Below are positions 32,770 to 39,887 of a stretch of DNA of 42,544 nucleotides, piece by piece. The position numbers and the translations under genes were made by a program. Within the stretch, counting starts at the first letter, position 1. Each line of letters begins with the position of its first letter. A model generated the notes under the pieces. It ran no database searches. It had not been told where the DNA came from and saw only the letters and a program-made list of their open reading frames with translations. Source of the stretch: Sphingomonadales bacterium (GTDB taxonomy: Bacteria > Pseudomonadota > Alphaproteobacteria > Sphingomonadales > Sphingomonadaceae); contig JAFKLT010000075.1 of the NCBI GenBank assembly GCA_017309275.1, positions 1 to 42,544 of the forward strand. The letters run 5' to 3'.

Positions 32770-32827
32770 AACTGGACAGTCGTACTGAATGTGCTGCCGA
32801 CTGATTTTTGGGACGAGGAGCGAACGA

Positions 32828-34000
32828 GTGGAAGCCTATATTGTCGAGGCGTTGAGGACGGCTGGCGGTCGGCGGAACGGCCGATTGCGCGACTGGCATC
32901 CTTCGGATCTGGCGGGCCGGGTGATCGATGCCGTCGTCGATGGCAGCGGCATAGACCCCGCTGCGGTCGAGGACGTCGTCATGGGCTGCGTCAGCCAGGC
33001 CGGCGAGCAGAGCTTCCACATCGGCCGCAACGCGGTCCTCGCTTCGAGGCTGCCGCAAAGCGTGCCCGCGGTCACCATCGACCGCCAGTGCGGTTCGTCG
33101 CAGCAGGCGATCCAGTTCGCGGCGCAGGCGGTGATGTCGGGAACGCAGGACGTCGTTCTTGCGGCGGGCGTCGAATCGATGACCCGCGTGCCGATGGGGC
33201 TCCCCACCAGCCTTGCCGCACGGGCCGGGATCGGCGTCGGTCCCTGGTCGGACAGGGTGAAACAGCGGTTCGGCGTCGATGGCTTCAGCCAGTTCGTCGG
33301 CGCCGAGATGATCGCCGAGAAATACGGCCACAGCCGCGAGGCGCTCGACCGCTTCGCGCTGTCGAGCCACGAAAAGGCGGTTGCGGCGACCCGCGCCGGC
33401 GCGTTCGAGCGCGAGATCGTGCCGATCGAGGTCGCGGGCGCCGACGGGGCGAGCGAACTGCACATCGCCGACGAAGGCATTCGCTATGACGCGACGCTTG
33501 AGAGCATCGGTGCGGTCAAGCTGGTGCAGGAGGGCGGGCGGATCAGCGCGGCGAATGCCAGCCAGATCTGCGACGGCGCCTCTGCGGTTCTGGTGGTCAA
33601 CGAACGCGCGCTGAAGGCGCATGGCCTGACTCCGCTGGCGCGCATCCACAATCTGACCGTGACCGCGGGCGACCCGGTGATCATGCTCGAGGAGCCGATT
33701 CCGGCAACGCGCCGCGCGCTCGAACGCGCGGGCATGTCGATCGCCGACATCGACCTTTACGAGGTCAACGAAGCGTTTGCGCCGGTGCCGCTGGCCTGGC
33801 TGGAGGCGATCGGTGCCGATCCCGATCGTCTCAACGTCAATGGCGGCGCGATTTCGCTCGGGCATCCGCTCGGGGCGTCGGGAACCAAATTGATGGCCAC
33901 GCTCGTCCATGCGCTTCGCGCACGCGGCAAGCGCTACGGACTCCAGACGATGTGCGAGGGCGGCGGCATTGCCAACGTCACCATCGTCGAAGCGCTCTGA
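32828..34000 (+). CDS. Acetyl-CoA acyltransferase (thiolase)
   Basis: A 390-residue thiolase. The nucleophile Cys88 is in IDRQCGSSQQA, the NEAFAPVPLAW segment is conserved, the histidine lies in GGAISLGHPLGASGTK, and the second active cysteine in TMCEGGGIAN near the C-terminus. It performs thiolytic cleavage of a 3-ketoacyl-CoA to a shortened acyl-CoA. The GTG start at 32828 follows GAGGAG by 7 nt and matches the usual VEAYIVEALRT opening of FadA-type thiolases; a longer frame from 32789 adds an atypical tail. It is the first gene of the third plus-strand operon, with ferredoxin 10 nt downstream. Confidence 0.94.
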   Translation: MEAYIVEALRTAGGRRNGRLRDWHPSDLAGRVIDAVVDGSGIDPAAVEDVVMGCVSQAGEQSFHIGRNAVLASRLPQSVPAVTIDRQCGSSQQAIQFAAQAVMSGTQDVVLAAGVESMTRVPMGLPTSLAARAGIGVGPWSDRVKQRFGVDGFSQFVGAEMIAEKYGHSREALDRFALSSHEKAVAATRAGAFEREIVPIEVAGADGASELHIADEGIRYDATLESIGAVKLVQEGGRISAANASQICDGASAVLVVNERALKAHGLTPLARIHNLTVTAGDPVIMLEEPIPATRRALERAGMSIADIDLYEVNEAFAPVPLAWLEAIGADPDRLNVNGGAISLGHPLGASGTKLMATLVHALRARGKRYGLQTMCEGGGIANVTIVEAL

Positions 34001-34010
34001 GGAACCGACC

Positions 34011-34328
34011 ATGGCGAAAATTTTTGTGACCGGCGCCGACGGCGTCGAGCGGGCGATCGAGGCCGAGGATGGCGGCAACCTGATGGAGGCGCTGCGCGAT
34101 AACGGGTTCGAGGAACTGGCGGCGCTTTGCGGCGGCTGCTGCGCCTGCGCGACCTGTCACATCTATGTCGACCCCGACTGGATGGCGCAGGTGGGGACGC
34201 CGACGGGCGACGAGGACGATCTGCTCGACAGTTCGGACGCGCGCGCGGCCAATTCGCGACTGAGCTGCCAGATTCCGGTCGGGCCGGAGATCGAGGGCAT
34301 GCGCGTCACGATCGCGCCGATGGATTGA
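34011..34328 (+). CDS. 2Fe-2S ferredoxin, putidaredoxin/adrenodoxin type
   Basis: A 105-residue ferredoxin. The cluster cysteines follow the C-x5-C-x2-C...C pattern (LCGGCCACATC and a later Cys in RLSCQIPV). Two extra cysteines lie inside the loop (CGGCCAC). Proteins of this type carry electrons from an FAD reductase to P450s and some Rieske oxygenases. Placement in an operon away from the P450 and Rieske genes, but under the same operator motif, suggests it serves one or both. No ferredoxin reductase is encoded in the window, so a reductase from elsewhere must supply it. Confidence 0.93.
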   Translation: MAKIFVTGADGVERAIEAEDGGNLMEALRDNGFEELAALCGGCCACATCHIYVDPDWMAQVGTPTGDEDDLLDSSDARAANSRLSCQIPVGPEIEGMRVTIAPMD

Positions 34329-34340
34329 GGGAGACGGGAC

Positions 34341-35123
34341 ATGTTGTTGAACAAGGATGTGGCGGCGGTCGTCGTCGGCGGTGCGTCGGGGCTGGGCGCC
34401 GCGACTGCGCGGGCGCTCGCGGCGCGCGGGGTAAAGGTCGGTATCTTCGATCTCAATGCCGAGCTGGGTGAAGCGCTGGCGGCCGAAATCGGCGGCGCCT
34501 TCGCGCGCGTCGATGTCCGCTCCGACGCCGATGTCGCCGCCGGTTTCGCGGCGGTCCGCGCGGTCAACGGGCAGGAGCGCATTTTGGTGAACTGCGCCGG
34601 CGTCGGCGATGCGATCAAGACGGTCGGCCGCGACAAGCAAAGCGGCGAGGTGAAGGTCTTCCCGATCGAGACCTTCGTTCGCACGATCGATATCAACCTC
34701 ATCGGTACCTTTCGCTGCGTCGCGGCATCGGCGGCGGGGATGCTGACCCTCGATCCCCTGGAGCATGGCGAACGCGGGGCGATCGTCAACACCGCGAGCG
34801 TCGCGGCGGAGGATGGCCAGATGGGCCAGGCGGCCTATTCGGCGTCGAAGGCGGGCGTTGTCGGCATGACCTTGCCGGTCGCGCGCGACCTGATGGGGGA
34901 GGGGATTCGGGTGAACACGATCCTGCCCGGCATCTTCGATACGCCGCTGCTGGGGACGCTTCCCGAACATGTGCGCGGTGCGCTTGCGGCGTCGGTGCCC
35001 TTTCCGAAGCGTCTCGGCGATCCGACCGATTACGCGGCGCTGGCCGTCCACCTGATCGAGAACGGCTATTTCAACGGAGAGGATATCCGCCTCGACGGCG
35101 GTATCCGCATGGCTGCCCGCTGA
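34341..35123 (+). CDS. SDR, 17-beta-HSD10 / 3-hydroxyacyl-CoA dehydrogenase type II-like
   Basis: A 260-residue SDR with GGASGLGAATARALAARGVKVGIFDLN (NAD-binding, acidic residue after strand two), LVNCAGVGDAIKT, the serine in NTASVAAEDGQMGQ, and YSASK. The DLN...DVRSDADV spacing and the VGDAIKTVGRDKQSG insertion are typical of the HSD10 group, which oxidises 3-hydroxyacyl-CoAs, often branched or cyclic ones. Encoded between the ferredoxin gene and the HisD-like gene, and in one operon with thiolase, it fits the beta-oxidation step before thiolysis. It is 12 nt from the ferredoxin gene. Confidence 0.9.
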   Translation: MLLNKDVAAVVVGGASGLGAATARALAARGVKVGIFDLNAELGEALAAEIGGAFARVDVRSDADVAAGFAAVRAVNGQERILVNCAGVGDAIKTVGRDKQSGEVKVFPIETFVRTIDINLIGTFRCVAASAAGMLTLDPLEHGERGAIVNTASVAAEDGQMGQAAYSASKAGVVGMTLPVARDLMGEGIRVNTILPGIFDTPLLGTLPEHVRGALAASVPFPKRLGDPTDYAALAVHLIENGYFNGEDIRLDGGIRMAAR

Positions 35124-35159
35124 CACCGGCAATCGCCGAATTTTGGGAGGGGTTGAGAT

Positions 35160-36476
35160 ATGGCGCGCATATTGAAGCAGGGCGCAGCGACCGCGGAGCG
35201 AGGCAATGTCGACCGGCAGGTACGTGAAACGGTGGAGAAAATTCTCGCCGACGTCGAAGCGCGCGGCGACGATGCGGTCCGCGAATTGTCGATCCGTTTC
35301 GACGGTTGGGACCGCGACAGCTATCGACTGACCGACAGCGAGATCGATCAATGCATCGCCTCGCTGAGCGAGCAGGATCGCAGGGATATCGCCTTCGCGC
35401 AGGAACAGGTGCGCGGCTTTGCCGAAATCCAGCGCAGATCGATGGTCGACGTCGAGGTCGAGACTTTTCCGGGCGTGGTGCTCGGCCATCGCAATATCCC
35501 GGTGAATGCGGCGGGGTGCTATGTTCCCGGCGGCAAATATCCGCTCCTCGCCTCGGCGCACATGAGCGTGATCACCGCGAAGGTCGCCGGTGTGAAGCGC
35601 GTCGTCACCTGCGCGCCGCCTTTTCAGGGAAAGCCCGCCGCCGCGATCGTCGCGGCGCAGGCGATGGCCGGCGCGGATGAAATCTACTGCCTCGGCGGTG
35701 TGCAGGCGATCGCGGCGATGGCGGTGGGGACGCCCGGCATCGCTCCCGTCGATATGCTCGTCGGACCGGGCAACGCCTATGTCGCCGAAGCGAAGCGCCA
35801 GTTGTTCGGGCGCGTCGGGATCGACCTGTTCGCGGGGCCGACCGAGACGCTGATCATCGCCGACGAGACGGTCGACGGCGAACTCTGCGCGACCGACCTC
35901 CTGGGGCAGGCCGAGCATGGTCCCGACAGCCCGGCGATCCTCCTCACGACGTCGGAGCAGCTCGCGCGGGATACGATGCGCGAGGTGGACCGGCTCCTGA
36001 CGATCCTGCCGACCGCCGACCATGCCGGGCGCGCCTGGCGCGACTATGGCGAGGTGATCGTTGCCGACGATATTGACGAAATGGTGCGCATTGCTGACGA
36101 AATCGCGTCGGAACATGTTCAGGTCATGACCGCCGATCCGGACTATTTCCTTGAAAACATGTCGAATTACGGCGCTCTATTTCTAGGTCCTCGGACAAAT
36201 GTCGCCTACGGAGACAAAGTAATCGGCACCAACCACACCCTGCCGACGCGCAAGGCCGCGCGGTACACCGGTGGACTGTGGGTCGGGAAATTCCTGAAAA
36301 CCTGCACATATCAGCGTGTCCTAACCGACGAAGCGTCGACGATCATGGGTAGCTACTGCAGCCGTTTATGTGCGCTTGAGGGTTTCGCGGGGCATGGTGA
36401 GCAGGCGAACGTCCGCGTGCGGCGGCACGGAGGGCAGAATGTCCCCTATGCCGGCGCAGCTGAGCCGGTCGCGTGA
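35160..36476 (+). CDS. Histidinol-dehydrogenase-like NAD-dependent alcohol dehydrogenase
   Basis: A 438-residue HisD-fold protein. The metal-binding region [14 protein letters not shown], the Glu/His pair in ASEHVQVM, the [11 protein letters not shown] segment, and [31 protein letters not shown] are all present, with a late His in [10 protein letters not shown]. True HisD oxidises histidinol to histidine, but no histidine gene is nearby and the NxxNYGALF and [11 protein letters not shown] variants point to the HpsN-type branch, which oxidises other primary alcohols to acids. Here it probably oxidises a hydroxymethyl group of the substrate or a side-chain alcohol. It is the last gene of the thiolase operon. 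Confidence 0.87.
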   Translation: MARILKQGAATAERGNVDRQVRETVEKILADVEARGDDAVRELSIRFDGWDRDSYRLTDSEIDQCIASLSEQDRRDIAFAQEQVRGFAEIQRRSMVDVEVETFPGVVLGHRNIPVNAAGCYVPGGKYPLLASAHMSVITAKVAGVKRVVTCAPPFQGKPAAAIVAAQAMAGADEIYCLGGVQAIAAMAVGTPGIAPVDMLVGPGNAYVAEAKRQLFGRVGIDLFAGPTETLIIADETVDGELCATDLLGQAEHGPDSPAILLTTSEQLARDTMREVDRLLTILPTADHAGRAWRDYGEVIVADDIDEMVRIADEIASEHVQVMTADPDYFLENMSNYGALFLGPRTNVAYGDKVIGTNHTLPTRKAARYTGGLWVGKFLKTCTYQRVLTDEASTIMGSYCSRLCALEGFAGHGEQANVRVRRHGGQNVPYAGAAEPVA

Positions 36477-36501
36477 GAGAGGGCCATAGTAGCGGCGGCA
36501 A

Positions 36502-36545
36502 TTGACCGTTATGGCCAATTGTCCTAATGATAAGGACAAATGTCC
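36502..36545 (+). promoter_or_regulatory. BVMO promoter with tandem operators
   Basis: Two copies of the island palindrome lie exactly 21 bp (two helical turns) apart: GGCCA-AT-TGTCC (36513-36524, one mismatch) and GGACA-AA-TGTCC (36534-36545, perfect arms). A promoter TTGACC (36502-36507) with AATGAT (36526-36531) after an 18-nt spacer overlaps the first site. Tandem same-face sites suggest cooperative binding of two dimers. It lies about 100 nt upstream of the BVMO start, leaving a long leader. Confidence 0.6.
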
Positions 36546-36642
36546 CATTCATGCGAGGTGCGTGAAGGGGCGGGGCTAGAGAAAGTGATCCGAAGACGCG
36601 TCCGCAGACTGCGTTCTTCTTGGAGTTTTGGAGTGAGAGCGG

Positions 36643-38577
36643 ATGGCATCGGCGGCAGGGGATAATCTGTTGGAACAGGCCGGGATCGACTGGGACCGGC
36701 TCCGTGCGGGTGTGGAGGAGGCCAACATTCCTGCGCTTCTCATGTGCCTCGTGCAGATGACGGGCGATCGGAAATGGCTCGCCGATCCTTATGCGCCCCA
36801 ACGCGGTCGCGGCGTCGACAATAATGACGACGGCGGTCTGTCGCCTGAAATTCAAGCTGTAATCCGCGCTGCTGCCTTCGACGCTATCGTGAATTGGCTA
36901 AAGGGCCGTCCGCTCGCCCTGGCTCGCCCGGATAATGAAGAACTGGCGAACATGCTTGCCGTGTCGATGAGCGAGGAGGTTCCGCCCGAATATGGTGAGA
37001 TCATCGCCTCGTGGATGAAACTCGACCCGCAGGAGGTCGAACCGACGCTTGCGGGCAAGAAGGCAATCGTGATCGGCGGGGGAATTTCCGGTATCGCCGC
37101 CGCGGTGGAGATGCACCGGCGTGGTGCCGAATATCTACTTCTTGAAAAGAACGAGGATTTCGGCGGAACCTGGTGGGAAAATCGCTATCCGGGTTGCGGC
37201 GTCGACACGCCGAACCTTACCTATACCTTTTCATTCGAGCCCAATGACTGGGCGAATTATTTCCCGATGCGTGAGGAAATCGATCGCTACATCCGGGAGA
37301 CTGCCCGCAAACACGGTCTGTACGATTCGACGCGCTTCGAGACCAAGGTCGAGCGGGCTGAATGGATCGAGGCTGAGAATTGCTGGGAGGTCACGGCGAT
37401 CAACGCGGCAGGCGAGGTCGAACGCCATCGCGCGGACCTGTTGTTCAGTGCCGTCGGATTGCTCAATACGCCCAAATATCCTGACATTCCGGGAATCGAC
37501 AGCTTTGTCGGGCCGGTGATCCACAGCAGCCGCTGGCCGAAGGACATCGATCTGGCCGGCAAGCGTGTCGCCGTGGTGGGTAACGGCGCGTCGGCGATGC
37601 AGATCGTTCCCGAGGTGGCGGATCGTGTCGAGGAACTGATTGTGTTCGCGCGCTCGAAGCAATGGGCGGCGCCGTTCCCGCAATTCCGCAAGGCGGTGCC
37701 CGATGGGGTGCGATATCTTACCGCGCTTATTCCCCTCTATCGCGACTGGTTCGAACAACGGCTCGCGTGGATGTTCAACGACCGACTCTACCGCACCTTG
37801 TTCCGCGATCCGGACTGGCCTCATCAGGATCGGTCGATCAATCAGACCAACGATCGGCACCGCGAATTCTATACCCAATATATCCGCGAGGAGCTGGGGG
37901 ATCGGCAGGACCTGCTGCCAGACTTGCTCCCCGATTATCCGCCCTATCTCAAGCGGATGTTGATGGACAATGGCTGGTTCCGCACGATGACCAAGCAGAA
38001 TGTGCGCTTGATCCCGGACCGTCTTGCAAAGGTCGAAAACGGGACGCTGGTCGCTGCATCGGGGGCAACCGCCGAGGCCGACATCCTCGTCCTCGCGACC
38101 GGGTTTACCGCGTCGGCGCTTCTATCCTCCTATGAGGTGATCGGCCGTGAAGGCCGAGTCCTGCGCGAATATTGGGACGGCGACAATGTCGATGCCTTCC
38201 TTGGCACGCTCGTCGCGGGCTTTCCGAACATGTTCATTCTGACCGGTCCGCACACGGGATCTGGCCACGGCGGCAGCATGATGCGCACGATGGAAAACCA
38301 AATCCACTATGCGCTTTCGATCATCGAGCAAATGGAGGCCTGCGGCGCCGATGCGGTCGAAGTTCGCCAGGACGTCTACGACAGCTATCGCGACGAGGTT
38401 GATGCGATGCACGAAAAGCTGCTCTGGTCGCACAAGGGATCGGACAATTGGTATCGCAATTCGCGCGGGCGCGTGACGACGATTACGCCTTGGCGAAATG
38501 ATAAGTACTGGCGAATGACCCGGCGCGCCGACAAGGAGCATCTGTTGTTCGATGCCGCGAACGACGCCGAGTTTTAG
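36643..38577 (+). CDS. Type I Baeyer-Villiger monooxygenase, HAPMO-like with N-terminal extension
   Basis: A 644-residue flavoprotein. An N-terminal extension of about 135 residues precedes the FAD motif IGGGISG (about 145-150). The BVMO fingerprint FVGPVIHSSRWP (288-299) fits FxGxxxHxxxWP exactly, and the NADP-binding VGNGASA follows. Length and the extension resemble 4-hydroxyacetophenone monooxygenase. It inserts oxygen next to a ketone, giving an ester or lactone, and uses NADPH and O2 without a separate reductase. In this island it may turn a cyclic ketone into a lactone or shorten a side chain; the alpha/beta hydrolase at 16416 could open the product. It is transcribed alone under tandem operators. 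Confidence 0.93.
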   Translation: MASAAGDNLLEQAGIDWDRLRAGVEEANIPALLMCLVQMTGDRKWLADPYAPQRGRGVDNNDDGGLSPEIQAVIRAAAFDAIVNWLKGRPLALARPDNEELANMLAVSMSEEVPPEYGEIIASWMKLDPQEVEPTLAGKKAIVIGGGISGIAAAVEMHRRGAEYLLLEKNEDFGGTWWENRYPGCGVDTPNLTYTFSFEPNDWANYFPMREEIDRYIRETARKHGLYDSTRFETKVERAEWIEAENCWEVTAINAAGEVERHRADLLFSAVGLLNTPKYPDIPGIDSFVGPVIHSSRWPKDIDLAGKRVAVVGNGASAMQIVPEVADRVEELIVFARSKQWAAPFPQFRKAVPDGVRYLTALIPLYRDWFEQRLAWMFNDRLYRTLFRDPDWPHQDRSINQTNDRHREFYTQYIREELGDRQDLLPDLLPDYPPYLKRMLMDNGWFRTMTKQNVRLIPDRLAKVENGTLVAASGATAEADILVLATGFTASALLSSYEVIGREGRVLREYWDGDNVDAFLGTLVAGFPNMFILTGPHTGSGHGGSMMRTMENQIHYALSIIEQMEACGADAVEVRQDVYDSYRDEVDAMHEKLLWSHKGSDNWYRNSRGRVTTITPWRNDKYWRMTRRADKEHLLFDAANDAEF

Positions 38578-38895
38578 CGGCGTGCCGGTCGACGCGGTGG
38601 GCTTGCAATGAAGGCGCGAGCATCCGCCTTCAGCGTGGCTGCTGCCGGATCGCGGCGGGTCTCGACCTATGGTCTACGCTCCCGCTTCCAATTTACGCGC
38701 GTAGGACGGAAAGCTTCTGCATGCGCGAACCGGGCCCACAAACCTATTCGAAGTCTCGGTTCGGCCGACATGTCTTCGACGAAGCAAATCTCAGCTTTTC
38801 AATGCTGACGACCAAAAGTGGACCGTCCCCAGCCGGCTATTCGTCGACAAGCTCGCGTGTATGAGAGGTGCTGGGAGACGAATGACATCGTATAG
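38578..38895. other. Intergenic region, no gene recognised
   Basis: About 320 nt between the BVMO stop and the palindrome of the next operon. No coding region with supporting features was found. It contains CCAAAAGTGGACCGTCC (about 38811-38827), similar to CCAAAAGCGGACGTGCG near the window end, and an inverted repeat TCGAAG/CTTCGA around 38748-38779 with a long loop. No T-run terminator is evident after the BVMO gene. Confidence 0.4.
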
Positions 38896-38927
38896 ACTTT
38901 GCATTGCAAAGTAGTTTGTCTATATGA
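38896..38927 (+). promoter_or_regulatory. Promoter with 17-bp palindrome ACTTTGCATTGCAAAGT
   Basis: A perfect palindrome with 8-bp arms and a 1-bp centre at 38896-38912. TTGCAT (38899-38904) and TATATG (38922-38927) form a -35/-10 pair with a 17-nt spacer, so the palindrome covers the -35 element. A further nested inverted repeat (TATAGAC at 38891 and GTCTATA at 38919) surrounds it. The first gene starts at 38933, leaving a very short leader. A 15-of-17 match recurs at 39963-39979, so the winged-helix protein encoded between the two is the likely ligand. Confidence 0.6.
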
Positions 38928-38932
38928 GTTGA

Positions 38933-39526
38933 ATGAACGATATCGATTCGGCGCTAAGCGACATCCAGCGAATTCGCGACAGATTGGCGGACGGTACGCG
39001 GTTTGAAGGCTTCGCGCCCGGAATCGTGGCGCTGACTGGTGTCTTCGCGTTCGCACTTTCTGCCTGGCAGGTGCATGGCCGCTCCGCCAGCTTGTTGGCG
39101 TGGATCATCCTCGCTCTGGTTTGCGCGCTGATGATCGGGACGGAGGCGATTGTCCGCGCGCGCGCCGTGCACCGGGCGATGGCTGACCGGCTGATCAACA
39201 GCACATTGCAGCGCTTTCTTCCAGTCGGGCTTGCGGGTGCGATCGTGGGTTTCGTTATCCTCCTGCAATTCCCCGAACAGGTCCGACTTCTCCCCGGACT
39301 TTGGCAGTTGCTGATGGCGGTCGGAATCTGCGCCGCACTTGGCAATCTGCCTGCGGCGATGCGGTGGCCCGCCGCTTTCTATTTTGTGGCCGGAACGATC
39401 AGCCTTGCGGTAAGCGGCGATGCCTTGATCGATACCGCCTGGCTGATGGGGCTACCGTTCGGTATCGGACAGTTTCTAGTCGCTGCTACGCTTTACGTCT
39501 CTTCTGGAAGGACGCCCCATGACTGA
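38933..39526 (+). CDS. Integral membrane protein of unknown function
   Basis: A 197-residue protein. After a soluble N-terminal helix (MNDIDSALSDIQRIRDRLADGTRF) there are five or six hydrophobic segments, including GIVALTGVFAFALSAW, LLAWIILALVCALMIG, FLPVGLAGAIVGFVILL, LLPGLWQLLMAVGICAALG and FYFVAGTISLAVSG. No enzymatic motif is visible. Such proteins are often encoded just before winged-helix regulators of this type. Its end overlaps the regulator gene by 8 nt, so the two are co-translated. A sensory or regulatory role through the membrane is possible, but nothing in the sequence shows it. Confidence 0.8.
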   Translation: MNDIDSALSDIQRIRDRLADGTRFEGFAPGIVALTGVFAFALSAWQVHGRSASLLAWIILALVCALMIGTEAIVRARAVHRAMADRLINSTLQRFLPVGLAGAIVGFVILLQFPEQVRLLPGLWQLLMAVGICAALGNLPAAMRWPAAFYFVAGTISLAVSGDALIDTAWLMGLPFGIGQFLVAATLYVSSGRTPHD

Positions 39527-39887
39527 CCGCAGGGAAGCTCCCTTCGCCTTCGAAGGCCTCGATCGCGTCCTTCACGAAAAGGCGCGGCTAGGGATATTGA
39601 CCTCGCTCGCGGACTATCGTGAGGGGCTGAGCTTCGGCGAGCTGCGCGATCTCTGTGGATTGACCGACGGCAATCTCAGTCGCCACGTGCAGATTCTTGA
39701 GGAGGCCGGCCTGATCGAGGTTACGAAGGGGTTTGAGGGGCGGCGCCCGCACACGAACTGCAAACTGACGCCGGAGGGACGGCAGCGCTTCGACGATTAT
39801 CTCGCGGTTCTGGAGCAGGTGTTGCTCCGCGCCCGCGGCGATGCCGTGTCGGGCAGCGCCCGGCCGAAGGAAGGGAAACCGGCATGA
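39519..39887 (+). CDS. Winged-helix transcriptional regulator
   Basis: A 122-residue protein with a winged-helix DNA-binding domain over nearly its whole length: FEGLDRVLHEKARLGILTSLADYREGLSFGELRDLCGLTDGNLSRHVQILEEAGLIEVTKGFEGRRPHTNCKLTPEGRQRF. It resembles MarR/ArsR-like HTH proteins (the HTH_27 type) that bind as dimers to palindromes. Two ACTTTGCA-type palindromes lie upstream of its operon and downstream of its own gene, so it probably controls both the operon promoter and the Ldi-like gene. The effector is unknown; there is no separate ligand domain. Confidence 0.85.
   Translation: MTDRREAPFAFEGLDRVLHEKARLGILTSLADYREGLSFGELRDLCGLTDGNLSRHVQILEEAGLIEVTKGFEGRRPHTNCKLTPEGRQRFDDYLAVLEQVLLRARGDAVSGSARPKEGKPA

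Noticed and set aside
33978-36116. A 712-codon minus-strand open frame opposite the ferredoxin, SDR and HisD-like genes
   Set aside because: It crosses three well-supported plus-strand genes and has no recognisable protein features.
36193-36204. GGACAAATGTCG inside the HisD-like gene, 11 of 12 to the BVMO operator
   Set aside because: It is intragenic, with no promoter nearby; one such near match is not surprising. It could still act as an auxiliary site, but there is no support.
35160-36476. Histidine biosynthesis role for the HisD-like gene
   Set aside because: No other his gene nearby, variant motifs, and it sits in an acyl-CoA degradation operon.
38608-38808. A 66-codon frame after the BVMO gene
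   Set aside because: No ribosome-binding site, no recognisable features; composition like non-coding GC-rich DNA.
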